From Actinomadura opuntiae (GTDB lineage Bacteria > Actinomycetota > Actinomycetes > Streptosporangiales > Streptosporangiaceae), in NCBI RefSeq assembly GCF_030283205.1, contig NZ_JASNWF010000027.1, positions 1 to 64,000 on the forward strand: 64,000 nt of DNA. The letters run 5' to 3'. This document shows positions 16,502 through 24,586 of the stretch, piece by piece. The notes beneath the pieces were generated by a model, which was not told the origin of the DNA, did no database searches, and was given only the letters and a program-made list of their open reading frames with translations. The position numbers and the translations under genes are program-made. Within the stretch, counting starts at the first letter, position 1; each line of letters begins with the position of its first letter.

Positions 16502-18148
16502 TCAGGAGGCGGGGACGATCGGGAGGACGATGGCGCTGGGGTGGTCGGGGGTGTGCAGGATCTCCTGGTCGGCGGTGAGCATCTCGGTGGCGGTGCCGAT
16601 GGGGGCGCCGGTGCCGGGGTTGCGGGCGACGCGGGGGTAGGCGCCGCTGGCGACCTGGACGCGGACGCGGTGGCCGCGCAGGAAGCGGTGCCCGGCCGGC
16701 CACAGCTCGACGGTGACGCGGCGGACGCCGTCCTCGCCGGGCTCGGGGGTGCCGGGGACGAGCCGCCGCATGCCCTCGCACAGGTTGCGGGACTCGCCGT
16801 CCGGGGTGACGTCGCAGAGCCGGACGACGAAGTCGGTGTGCTCGCGGTTGGACCGGATGTGCAGGTCCGCGGTGACCGGGCCGATGATCTCCAGGTCGTC
16901 GTCCAGCACCGGCGAGGTGTAGACGAGCACGTCGCGGCGGCGTTCGAGGCGGCGCTGGTCGGTGACGGGGTGGGTCTCGCCGAGCAGGGTCGGGCCGCCG
17001 AGGAACGGCGTGGGGTGCTCCGGGTCGTACCGGTAGGTGTCGGGCTCGGACTCGGGCGGCTCGTCGGGGGACAGGGCGCCGGCGGGCTGCAGGTGCCAGC
17101 GCTGCTCGCGCATCCCCGGGACGGGCCAGTCGGGGAACTCGCGCCACTCGTCCACCCCGGTCACCAGCAGCCGGACGGGCTGCTCGCGCAGGCCGGACGG
17201 GTCGTCGAGCAGGTGCGCGCGGAACCACTTGACCGACTCGGCCACCGAGCCGCGCATCATCCGCTGGTCGGCGTGGAACCACGGGCCGATGGTGAGGTAG
17301 GGGCGGTGCCCGGCGGCGCGGAGCGCGGCGTAGTCCTTGAGCTGCCACGGCAGGAAGATGTCGTACCAGCCGCCGGTCATGTTCACCGGGGCGGACACCT
17401 TGGAGACGGTGGGGCTGAAGTCGCGCTTGTCCCAGAACGGGGTGTCGGGGCCGTTGACCAGCAGCTCCTGGAAGAAGCGCTGCTGCGCGCCGGTCGCGAG
17501 CCGGTCGAGCTCGGCGAGCGGGCGGCCCGACAGTGCGGCGCGCCGGGCGCGACGCGGCGACATGATGCCGGTGGTGATGCCCGACAGCGAGTTCTTCATC
17601 CGGGCGGTGAGGTCGACCCAGATCAGCGCGGACTCCAGCGCGAACGTCCCGCCGACGTTCACCGCGTCGCGGAAGGTCGACGCGGTGACCTGCATCGACA
17701 GGGCCTTCAGCTCCGGCCCGGCCTCGGCGGCGACGGCCCACTGGACGTAGCCGAGGTAGCTCGGGCCGTGCATGGCGAAGGACCCGCCGAACCACGGCTG
17801 CTCCGTGAGCCAGGCGATGGTGGCCAGGCCGTCCTCGCGCTCGTCGAGCGCCTCGAACACGCCGCCGGAGCCGAAGCCGCCGCGCACGCTCTGCACCACG
17901 GCCTGGAAGCCGTGCGAGGCGAACGCCTGCCCGCACATCAGCCCGAACGGCCCGCGCCTGCCGTAGGGTGAGCGGACGAGCACGACCGGCGCCCGCTCGA
18001 CGCCGGCGGGGGCGTGCCGGTCGGCCAGCAGCGTCACGCCGTCGGCGGCCGGGACCCTCAGGTCGCGCTCGACCGTCACCCGGTGGGGGCCGTTCCGCAG
18101 TCCGAGCGCCGTGACCCCGAGCCGGCGCATCCTCTCCACGCCTACCAC
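16502..18148 (-). CDS. CocE/NonD-family serine hydrolase (S15)
   Basis: A 548-residue alpha/beta hydrolase of the X-Pro dipeptidyl-peptidase/cocaine esterase family. Motifs: VRSPYGRRGPF near the oxyanion region, MHGPSYLGYVQW with the nucleophile Ser in G-P-S-Y-L-G, and a C-terminal jelly-roll domain (LHIRSNREHTDFVVRLCDV, VELWPAGHRFLRGHRVRV). It hydrolyses an ester or amide; the natural substrate is unknown. No signal peptide is visible. The start is uncertain: GTG 18148, GTG 18139 and ATG 18130 are all in frame, and TACGAT about 15 bases before 18148 could be a -10 box. It is divergent from the MscS channel gene. Confidence 0.92.
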   Translation of the reverse strand: MVGVERMRRLGVTALGLRNGPHRVTVERDLRVPAADGVTLLADRHAPAGVERAPVVLVRSPYGRRGPFGLMCGQAFASHGFQAVVQSVRGGFGSGGVFEALDEREDGLATIAWLTEQPWFGGSFAMHGPSYLGYVQWAVAAEAGPELKALSMQVTASTFRDAVNVGGTFALESALIWVDLTARMKNSLSGITTGIMSPRRARRAALSGRPLAELDRLATGAQQRFFQELLVNGPDTPFWDKRDFSPTVSKVSAPVNMTGGWYDIFLPWQLKDYAALRAAGHRPYLTIGPWFHADQRMMRGSVAESVKWFRAHLLDDPSGLREQPVRLLVTGVDEWREFPDWPVPGMREQRWHLQPAGALSPDEPPESEPDTYRYDPEHPTPFLGGPTLLGETHPVTDQRRLERRRDVLVYTSPVLDDDLEIIGPVTADLHIRSNREHTDFVVRLCDVTPDGESRNLCEGMRRLVPGTPEPGEDGVRRVTVELWPAGHRFLRGHRVRVQVASGAYPRVARNPGTGAPIGTATEMLTADQEILHTPDHPSAIVLPIVPAS

Positions 18149-18297
18149 TTGATCGATCGTATCCGGCGGGGGACGGGGCCCCGGCTGTGAGGTGTCTCGC
18201 AGAGTTGCGGGGTTTCACTACGATCGAGGGCGGTTCGCGGCAAGGATGGCGCGTTGCCGGACGAACGGGCGGCGCGGGCCGTCCGGGGGAGGAAGCG

Positions 18298-19380
18298 ATG
18301 CACGCCTTCGACGGGGTGAGCTGGGAGCGGGTCGTCGCCGCCGCCGTGGTGATGGTCGTCGCCCTGGCGATCGCGGTGGTGCTGCGGCTGCTCACCGGCC
18401 GCCTGCTCAGCCGGGCCGGGGACACCCGCTGGGCCTGGGACGACCTCGCGGCGCGGCTGGTGCGGGACCTGGCGATGCCGGTCGCGGTGCTCGGCGGCGC
18501 GTGGATCGCCGCGAACGTGCTGGAGTTGCGGCGCGGCACGCTGGACGTCTCGGCCAAGGTGCTGACGGCCGCGACGATCCTGGTGGTGTCGCTGGCGCTG
18601 GCGCGGCTGATCGCGGGGGTGGTCGGCTCCGTCGCGTCCGCCCGGCAGGGCGTCGCCGCCAACGTGTCGATCTTCGCGAACATCACCCGGGTGGTGGTGA
18701 TGGGCCTCGGCGTGCTCATCATGCTGCAGAGCCTCGGGATCTCGATCTCCCCGCTGCTCGGCGCGTTGGGCGTCGGCGGGCTGGCGGTGGCGCTGGCTCT
18801 GCAGGACACCCTCGCCAACCTGTTCGCGGGCGTGCACGTGCTGGCGTCCAAGACCATCGAGCCGGGCGACTACATCAAGCTGAGCACCGGCCAGGAGGGG
18901 TACGTCGTCGACATCAACTGGCGCAACACCTCCATCCGGACGCTGTCGGACAACATCGAGGTCATTCCGAACGCGCGGTTCTCCGACTCCATCCTCACCA
19001 ACTACCACCGGCCCGCCCAGGACATGTCGCTGCTGATCCAGGCGAGCGTGGCCTACGAGAGCGACCTGGACCACGTCGAGAAGGTGGTCGTCGAGGTCGG
19101 GGAGCAGGTGATGAACGAGGTCGAGGGCGGCGTCAAGGAGGCCGAGCCGCTGGTGCGCTTCCACACCTTCGCCGAGTCCGGGATCGGCTTCACCGTGATC
19201 CTGCGGACGGGCGAGTTCGGCGACCAGTTCAGGATCAAGCACGAGTTCGTCAAGCGGCTGCACCGCCGGTTCGGCGAGGAGGGGATCGAGATCCCCTATC
19301 CGCGCCGGCAGCTCATCTTCCCCGGTGCGCCCGACGCCGCCGCCTCCAACGGCGCCGCCGTCCCGTATCCGGCGCCCTGA
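18298..19380 (+). CDS. Small-conductance mechanosensitive channel (MscS family)
   Basis: A 360-residue membrane protein. Three or four transmembrane helices (about residues 8-30, 60-80, 90-112 and 125-145) are followed by the pore helix GALGVGGLAVALALQDTLANLFAGVHVL, and then by the cytoplasmic beta domain (EPGDYIKL, GYVVDINWRNTSIRT, VIPNARFSDSIL). It opens under membrane tension to release solutes after osmotic downshock. ATG 18298 follows GGGGGAGGAAGCG, a strong ribosome site, so the longer open frame from 18187 is rejected. Monocistronic; the C-terminal tail is Ala/Pro-rich. Confidence 0.93.
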   Translation: MHAFDGVSWERVVAAAVVMVVALAIAVVLRLLTGRLLSRAGDTRWAWDDLAARLVRDLAMPVAVLGGAWIAANVLELRRGTLDVSAKVLTAATILVVSLALARLIAGVVGSVASARQGVAANVSIFANITRVVVMGLGVLIMLQSLGISISPLLGALGVGGLAVALALQDTLANLFAGVHVLASKTIEPGDYIKLSTGQEGYVVDINWRNTSIRTLSDNIEVIPNARFSDSILTNYHRPAQDMSLLIQASVAYESDLDHVEKVVVEVGEQVMNEVEGGVKEAEPLVRFHTFAESGIGFTVILRTGEFGDQFRIKHEFVKRLHRRFGEEGIEIPYPRRQLIFPGAPDAAASNGAAVPYPAP

Positions 19381-19440
19381 CCCGCAGGCGGCCCGCACGG
19401 CGACCCGCCGGCCGCGTGGCCGCCCCGGTGATCCGCCCGG

Positions 19441-20025
19441 TCACGGCCGGAGCATCGGCATGATGACGTCGTCGACCAGCGAGACGACGAACTCGTCGGT
19501 GATCTCGGACGACTCGGTGAGCGAGTGGTACACGACCATCGCGGGGCCGACGTTGGCGACCTGCCGGGTGGCGGCCCCGGGCCGGACCGCGCCGCGCTCG
19601 GCGCCGTCCACGAGGACCTGGTACAGCGCCTCCTTGAGCGGTTCGCTCAGCCGCGACTTCACGACGTCGTGCATGAGCCCCTTGCCGTCGGCGCCGCCGG
19701 TCTCCTCCTTGAGGACCCGGATCGGCGCGCCGTGGCAGGCCTCGATCGTCTCGCGGAACGTCCGGCACAGCCGCAGGACGTCCGCGCGGACGTCGCCCGT
19801 CGGCTCCTGGGCGGGCGGTTCGGGCAGCGCGTGCTTGAGCGCGTCGGTGATGAGCTCGTCCTTGGACTGCCAGCGCCGGTAGAGGGCGGCCTTGCCGGTG
19901 CGGGCGGCCGCCGCGACGCCCTCCATGGTCAGTTTCCGGTAGCCGACCGCCTCGAGCTGCGCGAACACCGCGTCGTAGATCGCCGCCTCCAGCGCGCCGC
20001 CGCGCCTGCGGGTGGCCGGGGTCAC
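19441..20025 (-). CDS. TetR-family repressor
   Basis: A 194-residue TetR regulator. The helix-turn-helix lies near residues 15-60 (ALEAAIYDAVFAQLEAVGYRKLTMEGVAAAA, TGKAALYRRWQSKDEL). The C-terminal ligand domain is divergent, as normal. The start is GTG 20025 with GGGAGG about four bases upstream; the open frame to 20151 crosses the operator region and is not used. It is divergent from a DHA2 efflux pump, and two similar palindromic operators lie between them. It therefore likely represses both its own gene and the pump until a drug-like ligand binds. Confidence 0.92.
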   Translation of the reverse strand: MTPATRRRGGALEAAIYDAVFAQLEAVGYRKLTMEGVAAAARTGKAALYRRWQSKDELITDALKHALPEPPAQEPTGDVRADVLRLCRTFRETIEACHGAPIRVLKEETGGADGKGLMHDVVKSRLSEPLKEALYQVLVDGAERGAVRPGAATRQVANVGPAMVVYHSLTESSEITDEFVVSLVDDVIMPMLRP

Positions 20026-20045
20026 CGCGCCCTCCCGGAAATAGT

Positions 20046-20110
20046 GAACGCGAGCGTTCTCTTCTGTGCCGATCGGTGGTACGTTCCCCACATAGTGTAC
20101 GTCGCCGTTC
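20046..20110. promoter_or_regulatory. Twin TetR operators between tetR and efflux pump
   Basis: GAACGC-GA-GCGTTC (20046-20059) is a perfect 6+6 palindrome, 20 bases upstream of the tetR start. GTACGTCGCCGTTC (20097-20110) is an imperfect second copy 28 bases upstream of the pump start. Both are preceded by the same TAGTG (20042-20046 begins with TAGTG; 20093-20097 likewise), so the two sites form an 18-base imperfect direct repeat. This fits a dimeric TetR regulator binding both divergent promoters. Confidence 0.7.
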
Positions 20111-20138
20111 CCTAAGTTCTCGTTCCGGAGGTCCCGCC

Positions 20139-21575
20139 GTGCCCGCCGCACCGCACGGGCGGACGACCGCGCCGCAGGAGCCCACCGCTCCGCCGGCCGG
20201 TCCCCGCGCCCGTCATCGTCTCCGCCGCCGTCCCGGCGTCGTCCTCGCCGTCATCGTGGGCTGCCAGCTCATGATCGGCCTCGACACCTCCGTCGTCACC
20301 ATCGCGCTCCCGGACGTCCGGGCCGCCCTCGGGCTGTCGACCGGAGGGCTCGCCTGGGTCCAGAACTCCTACATGCTCGCATTCGGCGGCCTGCTGCTGC
20401 TCGGCGGGCGCGCCGGGGACGTGTTCGGCCGCCGCCGCGCGTTCGCCGCCGGGATCGCGCTGTTCACTGCCGCGTCCCTGCTCGGCGGGTTCGCCGGCGC
20501 CGGCTGGTGGCTGCTGGCGGCGCGCGCCCTGCAGGGCGTCGCCGCCGCCGTCGCCGCGCCGAGCGCGATGGCGCTGATCGCCACCAACTTCGAGGGCGCC
20601 GCCCGCGTCCGCGCGCTCAGCGTGTTCTCCGCCGTGACCGGCGCGGGCGCCGCCGTGGGCATGCTGGTCGGCGGCGTGCTCACCGAGGCCGCCTCCTGGC
20701 GGCTGGTCTTCTTCGTCAACGTGCCCGTCGGCGTCGCGCTGGCGCTGCTCGCCCTGCTCGTGCTCACCGAGACCGCGCGCCGGCCCGGCCGGTTCGACGC
20801 GGCGGGCGCCGTCCTGTCCACCGCCGGCATGACCGCGCTGGTCTACGCGCTGATCCGGGCCGGCTCGGACGGCTGGGGCGACGGCCGGGCGCTCGCCGCG
20901 TTCGGCGCCGCCGCCGCGCTGCTCGCCGCGTTCGTCGCCGTCGAGCACCGCACCGCGCAGCCCGTCATGCCGCTGTGGCTGCTCACCGGACGGGACCGCG
21001 CCGCGTCCTACCTGTGCCAGCTGCTGCTGGTCGGGGCGAACTTCGGCGCGTTCTTCTTCTGCACCCTCTACCTCCAGCAGGTGCTCGGCTACGGGCCGCT
21101 CCGGGCCGGCGCGGCGTTCCTGCCGTTCGTCGGGCTCCAGTTCGCGACCGTCCGGGCCGCCCCGCGCCTGCTGCCGCGGTTCGGCGCCCGCGTCCTGGTC
21201 ATCGCCGGGATGATCTGCGCGCTGGCCGGGCTGCTGTGGCTGACGCGGCTGTCGCCGGGCGACGGGTACGCGGCCGGGGTGCTCGGCCCGTTCGTGCTGA
21301 TGGGCGCGGGCGGCGGCCTGTCGATCATGCCGCTGAACGCGACGATCCTCGGCAGCGTGGACCCCGCCGACTCCGGCGCCGCGTCCGGCATCGCGCAGAC
21401 GATGCTGTGGTCGGGCGGGTCGCTGGGCTCGGCGGTCATGGTGACGGTCTTCGGCTCCGGGCACACCGGCACGGCCGAGATCATGCACGACATGGACGCC
21501 GCGTTCGCGGCCGGCGCGGTGTTCGCCGCCGCCGCGCTGCTGGTCGCGGTGTTCGCGCTGCGGGTCGAGCGGTGA
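20139..21575 (+). CDS. DHA2-family MFS efflux transporter (14 TM)
   Basis: A 478-residue drug:H+ antiporter of the EmrB/QacA type. Family motifs: LDTSVVTIALP in TM1 (motif D1), GGRAGDVFGRRRAF (motif A) and the antiporter motif C segment GAAVGMLVGGVL. About fourteen hydrophobic segments are countable. The start is GTG 20139, seven bases after GGAGG, followed by a Pro/Arg-rich cytoplasmic N-terminus. Divergent from the TetR gene whose operators flank both promoters, so expression is probably induced by its substrate. It ends at a strong bidirectional hairpin. Confidence 0.93.
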   Translation: MPAAPHGRTTAPQEPTAPPAGPRARHRLRRRPGVVLAVIVGCQLMIGLDTSVVTIALPDVRAALGLSTGGLAWVQNSYMLAFGGLLLLGGRAGDVFGRRRAFAAGIALFTAASLLGGFAGAGWWLLAARALQGVAAAVAAPSAMALIATNFEGAARVRALSVFSAVTGAGAAVGMLVGGVLTEAASWRLVFFVNVPVGVALALLALLVLTETARRPGRFDAAGAVLSTAGMTALVYALIRAGSDGWGDGRALAAFGAAAALLAAFVAVEHRTAQPVMPLWLLTGRDRAASYLCQLLLVGANFGAFFFCTLYLQQVLGYGPLRAGAAFLPFVGLQFATVRAAPRLLPRFGARVLVIAGMICALAGLLWLTRLSPGDGYAAGVLGPFVLMGAGGGLSIMPLNATILGSVDPADSGAASGIAQTMLWSGGSLGSAVMVTVFGSGHTGTAEIMHDMDAAFAAGAVFAAAALLVAVFALRVER

Positions 21576-21576
21576 C

Positions 21577-21616
21577 CGCGGCGGGGCCGGCCGGTGCCCC
21601 GGCCGGCCCCGCCGCG
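21577..21616. terminator. Bidirectional hairpin terminator
   Basis: The arms 21577-21592 and 21601-21616 are perfectly complementary over 16 bp (CGCGGCGGGGCCGGCC) with an 8-base loop. It sits between the convergent efflux pump and anti-sigma factor genes, a base or so after the pump stop, and should terminate both. There is no U-tract. Confidence 0.85.
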
Positions 21617-21625
21617 CCCTCCGGC

Positions 21626-22075
21626 TCAGCCCTTGGAGGCGTGGTTCTCGGCGAGCCGCCCGCCGATGCTGCCGGCGGCGTAGTCCAGGTGCTTCTCCAG
21701 CGCGACGAGCGCGCCGTCCTCGGGGTAGGAGTCGAAGCGCACGTCGTCGGCGAGCGACCGCATGATCATCAGACCGCGGCCGTGCTCGGAGACCGGGTCG
21801 GGCTCGGGCGGCACCCGCTCGGCGTCGAAGCCCCGGCCCGAGTCGATCACCTTGATCACGCAGCGCTCGTCGTGGATCGCGGCGCGCACCGTGTAGTCGT
21901 CGCCGTGCCGGGCGTGCCTGATCACGTTCGTGCACGCCTCGGTCAGCATGATCTCGATGTCGCCGCGGATCTCCTCGTCCACGCCGAGGGCCTGCAGCGA
22001 CGCGTCGAGGATCTTGCGCGTCGCGGGGACGCTCGCCGTCTCCCGGGGGAGTAGGAGGTCCAGGCTGATGTCCAT
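21626..22075 (-). CDS. RsbW-like anti-sigma factor / ATP-binding protein
   Basis: A 149-residue HATPase_c protein of the GHKL type. The N box is EIMLTEACTNVIRHA (Asn and His ligands of Mg-ATP), the G1 box VIDSGRGFD, and the G2 box SEHGRGLMIMRSLADDV. Such proteins bind or phosphorylate an anti-anti-sigma factor and control alternative sigma factors. ATG 22075 follows GGAGA by about seven bases; upstream sequence in the long open frame (to 22708) belongs to another gene on the same strand. The partner sigma factor is not in the window. Confidence 0.9.
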   Translation of the reverse strand: MDISLDLLLPRETASVPATRKILDASLQALGVDEEIRGDIEIMLTEACTNVIRHARHGDDYTVRAAIHDERCVIKVIDSGRGFDAERVPPEPDPVSEHGRGLMIMRSLADDVRFDSYPEDGALVALEKHLDYAAGSIGGRLAENHASKG

Positions 22076-22146
22076 GTCGCGTCTCCGTCGTCTCCGGCGT
22101 CCGTCCCCTAGAACCGTGCCCCGGCGCCCGCGCTCAAACATCGGGC

Positions 22147-22758
22147 TCAGTTCCCGGCCGCCCCATCGGCCCCGCCGGCCCCGCCGTTCCCGGCCGCATC
22201 GTCCGGCCATGCGCCGCGTCCCACGATGTCGAGGACGAGCGCGCCGATGTTCCACGCGTCGTCGGCGCCGCAGTGGTGCCGGCCCTCCAGCGGCAGCCCC
22301 GCGTGCCGCAGCGCCCCCGCCATGCCGAGCCGGCGCGGCAGCGCGTGCGCGGCGGAGTAGGCCGCCTTGGCGTTGGTGTGCCGCCGCCCGAACGGGTACC
22401 GGACGCCGCCCGCGCACTGCCGCTCGAACTGCTTGCGGTCGTAGTCGCCCCAGCTCGCCCACGCCCGGGACCGCGACCGGTGCTCGCGCTCCAGCAGCGC
22501 GCACGCCTCGGCGAAGGACACCCCGCCGTCCACCTCGTCCTGCGTGAGCCCGGTCAGCTCGGTGCAGAACGCGCTGACCGCCGACCGCTGCGGCCGCACC
22601 AGGATGCGGTGCTTCGCCACGCGCCTGCGCTCGTCGAGGTCGACGACGCACAGCCCGATCTCGATGATCTCGTTCACCTGCCCGGGCGGAACCTTGCCCT
22701 GCCAGCACGTCGCCTCGACGTCGACCACGTTGAGATACCGGCCGAACCGCTCGTCCAT
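22147..22758 (-). CDS. DEDDh 3'-5' exonuclease (ERI1/KapD-like)
   Basis: A 203-residue RNase T-fold exonuclease. Exo I is NVVDVEATCW (D-x-E), Exo II is around AWASWGDYDRKQFERQC, and Exo III is HHCGADDAWNIGAL with the general-base His and last Asp (H-x4-D). The order matches ERI1/KapD-like proteins, which trim RNA 3' ends or short DNA. The C-terminal tail is Gly/Ala-rich (GGAGGADGAAG). No partner gene is evident; PlsC lies 61 bases upstream on the same strand. Confidence 0.88.
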   Translation of the reverse strand: MDERFGRYLNVVDVEATCWQGKVPPGQVNEIIEIGLCVVDLDERRRVAKHRILVRPQRSAVSAFCTELTGLTQDEVDGGVSFAEACALLEREHRSRSRAWASWGDYDRKQFERQCAGGVRYPFGRRHTNAKAAYSAAHALPRRLGMAGALRHAGLPLEGRHHCGADDAWNIGALVLDIVGRGAWPDDAAGNGGAGGADGAAGN

Positions 22759-22819
22759 GGCCGCGACGGTACCCGCGTCCGGACGCGCGCCACGACCGGT
22801 TTCCGGCCTCCCCGCCCGG

Positions 22820-23509
22820 TCAGGGCGGGTCGGCGGGGCGCGGCGCGTAGTCGTCCACGTACTCCTGGCCCGACAGGCTCTGGATCGCCTCCATGATCTC
22901 GTCGGTGACCTGCCGGGCGACCTTGCCGCGCGGCATCCCCTCGTCGCGGCCCGCGAACCGCATCGGCGCGCCGATCCGCACCTCGATCCGGCCCGGCTTC
23001 GGGACGACCCGTCCGCGCGGCTGCACCCGGTCGGTGCCCTTGATCGCCACCGGCACGACCGGCGCGCCCGTCCGCATCGCCAGCCGCGCGACCCCGGTCC
23101 GGCCGCGGTAGAGCCGCCCGTCCGGCGACCGGGTCCCCTCCGGGTGGATCGCGAAGACGTCGCCGCGCTCCAGCACGGCCGCGCAGGTGTCGAGCGCGTC
23201 GAACGCGGCCCGCCCGCCCGCGCGGTCCACCGCGATCGCGCCGACGCCGCGGAAGAACGTCGAGGTCGCCTGGCCCTTCACGCCCGTCCCGGTGAAGTAC
23301 TCGTTCTTGCCGAGGAAGTGGACCCGGCGCGGCACGATCAGCGGCAGCACGAACGAGTCGATGAACGCCAGATGGTTGGCCGCCAGGATCACCGGCCCCG
23401 TGCGCGGCACGTTCCGCAGACCGCTCACCCGCGGAAGGAATGCCACCCGCATCGCGGGGCCGAGAACGACGTATTTCATCAGGGGATAGACAACGCGTTC
23501 GGGATCCAT
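22820..23509 (-). CDS. plsC: 1-acyl-sn-glycerol-3-phosphate acyltransferase
   Basis: A 229-residue LPLAT-family acyltransferase. Block I is NHLAFIDSF (N-H-x4-D, catalytic His/Asp), block II is around FRGVGAIAVDRAG, block III is IHPEGTRSPDG, and block IV is VVPVAIKGT. It acylates lysophosphatidate or a related glycerolipid at the membrane surface. Starts at ATG 23509 (MDPERVVYPL); no clear ribosome site. It is isolated from the GPP34 operon by a hairpin at 23620-23643. Confidence 0.92.
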   Translation of the reverse strand: MDPERVVYPLMKYVVLGPAMRVAFLPRVSGLRNVPRTGPVILAANHLAFIDSFVLPLIVPRRVHFLGKNEYFTGTGVKGQATSTFFRGVGAIAVDRAGGRAAFDALDTCAAVLERGDVFAIHPEGTRSPDGRLYRGRTGVARLAMRTGAPVVPVAIKGTDRVQPRGRVVPKPGRIEVRIGAPMRFAGRDEGMPRGKVARQVTDEIMEAIQSLSGQEYVDDYAPRPADPP

Positions 23510-23619
23510 GTCCGAGAACGCTATGGCGCCCGCGCCCGCCCCGGCGGTGGGGCACCGTTACAAGTTCGACCCTTGGAAGTTTGTAGGTCTCCGCACTGGC
23601 GCCCCTTTGAGGTGGCGTC

Positions 23620-23643
23620 CCCCGGCGGCCCGGACCGCCGGGG
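23620..23643 (-). terminator. Hairpin terminator of the SPFH-RHH-GPP34 operon
   Basis: CCCCGGCGG (23620-23628) and CCGCCGGGG (23635-23643) form a perfect 9-bp stem with loop CCCGGA, five bases past the GPP34 stop. Confidence 0.75.
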
Positions 23644-23648
23644 ACGGG

Positions 23649-24281
23649 TCAGGAGCTGGAGGCCACCGCCGCGGCGCGCTGCGCGCGGATCACCTTGCGG
23701 ACCGCCGGCGCCGCCGGGCCCGACCGCGCCGTCAGCTCCGCGATCCGCCGCTTGTGCCGCCGCCGCTCCGACCCCGGCAGCACCGCCTTCAGCTCGCCCG
23801 CCGCCGCCAGCGCCACCGCCGCCGCGTCGTAGCTGTTCACGTGCGCCACCGGACGTCCCCGCAGCGCCGACGACGCCCCGCCCCACAGCTCCTTCACCAC
23901 GCGCGGGTCCCGCACGGTGACCTCCTGGTACGGGAACAGCCCCAGCATCCGGCGCCCCCGCACCCGGATCCAGCCGTCCCGCACCAGCTCGTCCCGCACC
24001 GTCCGGACGAGCGCCCGGCCGCCCTTGCGCACCCAGTGCTGCCAGGACCGCGGGCGCGACGCGGAGATCTGCGCCAGCACGCCGTACGGGTCCTCGCCCG
24101 GCGTGCCCGGCACCGGCCTGCCCCGCCGGTCCTCCAGCCGCCCGTCCAGGAACAGCTCGGTCAGCGCCGCCGCCCGCAGCACGTAGCCGAGCTGCGAACC
24201 GCGCGTGGTGAGCCTCTGCTTGCGCAGGTCGTACGCCAGGAGGTACATCCTCGCCGGCAGCGTGTCCGGTACCTCGACCAT
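23649..24281 (-). CDS. GPP34 (GOLPH3-like) family phosphoprotein
   Basis: A 210-residue protein of the GPP34/GOLPH3 family: PARMYLLAYDLRKQRLT, GYVLRAAALTELFLDGRLED, then the basic stretch RRRMLGLFPYQEVTVRDP. In eukaryotes GOLPH3 binds phosphatidylinositol-4-phosphate on Golgi membranes; actinobacterial homologues are common, but their role is unproven. The start is ATG 24281, two bases after the RHH gene stop. It is the last gene of a three-gene operon with an SPFH membrane protein, suggesting a membrane-lipid or stress role (inference). Confidence 0.9.
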   Translation of the reverse strand: MVEVPDTLPARMYLLAYDLRKQRLTTRGSQLGYVLRAAALTELFLDGRLEDRRGRPVPGTPGEDPYGVLAQISASRPRSWQHWVRKGGRALVRTVRDELVRDGWIRVRGRRMLGLFPYQEVTVRDPRVVKELWGGASSALRGRPVAHVNSYDAAAVALAAAGELKAVLPGSERRRHKRRIAELTARSGPAAPAVRKVIRAQRAAAVASSS

Positions 24282-24283
24282 GC

Positions 24284-24577
24284 CTACTCCTCGTCTCCCC
24301 CGGGCGGCGCCCCGCGCTCGCCCGATGCCCCCTGCGCGCCGGCCTCGCCCTGCTCGCCGCGCGCCTTGCCCTGCTCGCCGCGCGGCTTGCGCGGCCGGCC
24401 GGGCCGCCGCATCCGCCCGGCCGACCCGGGCATCCGCCCGGCGTCGGCGAGCGCCTGCCGCAGCAGGAACTCGATCTGGGCGTTGGTGCTGCGCAGCTCG
24501 TCCCCGGCCCACTTCGCCAACGCGTCGTGCACGGCGGGGTCGAGCCGCAGCAGGATCTTCTTGCGCTCCGTGGCCAC
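24284..24577 (-). CDS. Ribbon-helix-helix DNA-binding protein
   Basis: A 97-residue protein. The first 50 residues form a ribbon-helix-helix fold: ATERKKILLRLDPAVHDAL (beta strand and helix A) and STNAQIEFLLRQALADAGR (helix B). The tail is a basic, low-complexity GRPRKPRGEQGKARGEQGEAG repeat, possibly binding nucleic acid. GTG start at 24577, nine bases after the SPFH stop; two bases before GPP34. A 16-bp perfect palindrome inside the operon promoter is the obvious candidate binding site, so autoregulation is likely (inference). Confidence 0.85.
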   Translation of the reverse strand: MATERKKILLRLDPAVHDALAKWAGDELRSTNAQIEFLLRQALADAGRMPGSAGRMRRPGRPRKPRGEQGKARGEQGEAGAQGASGERGAPPGGDEE

Positions 24578-24586
24578 TGCCCGCGG

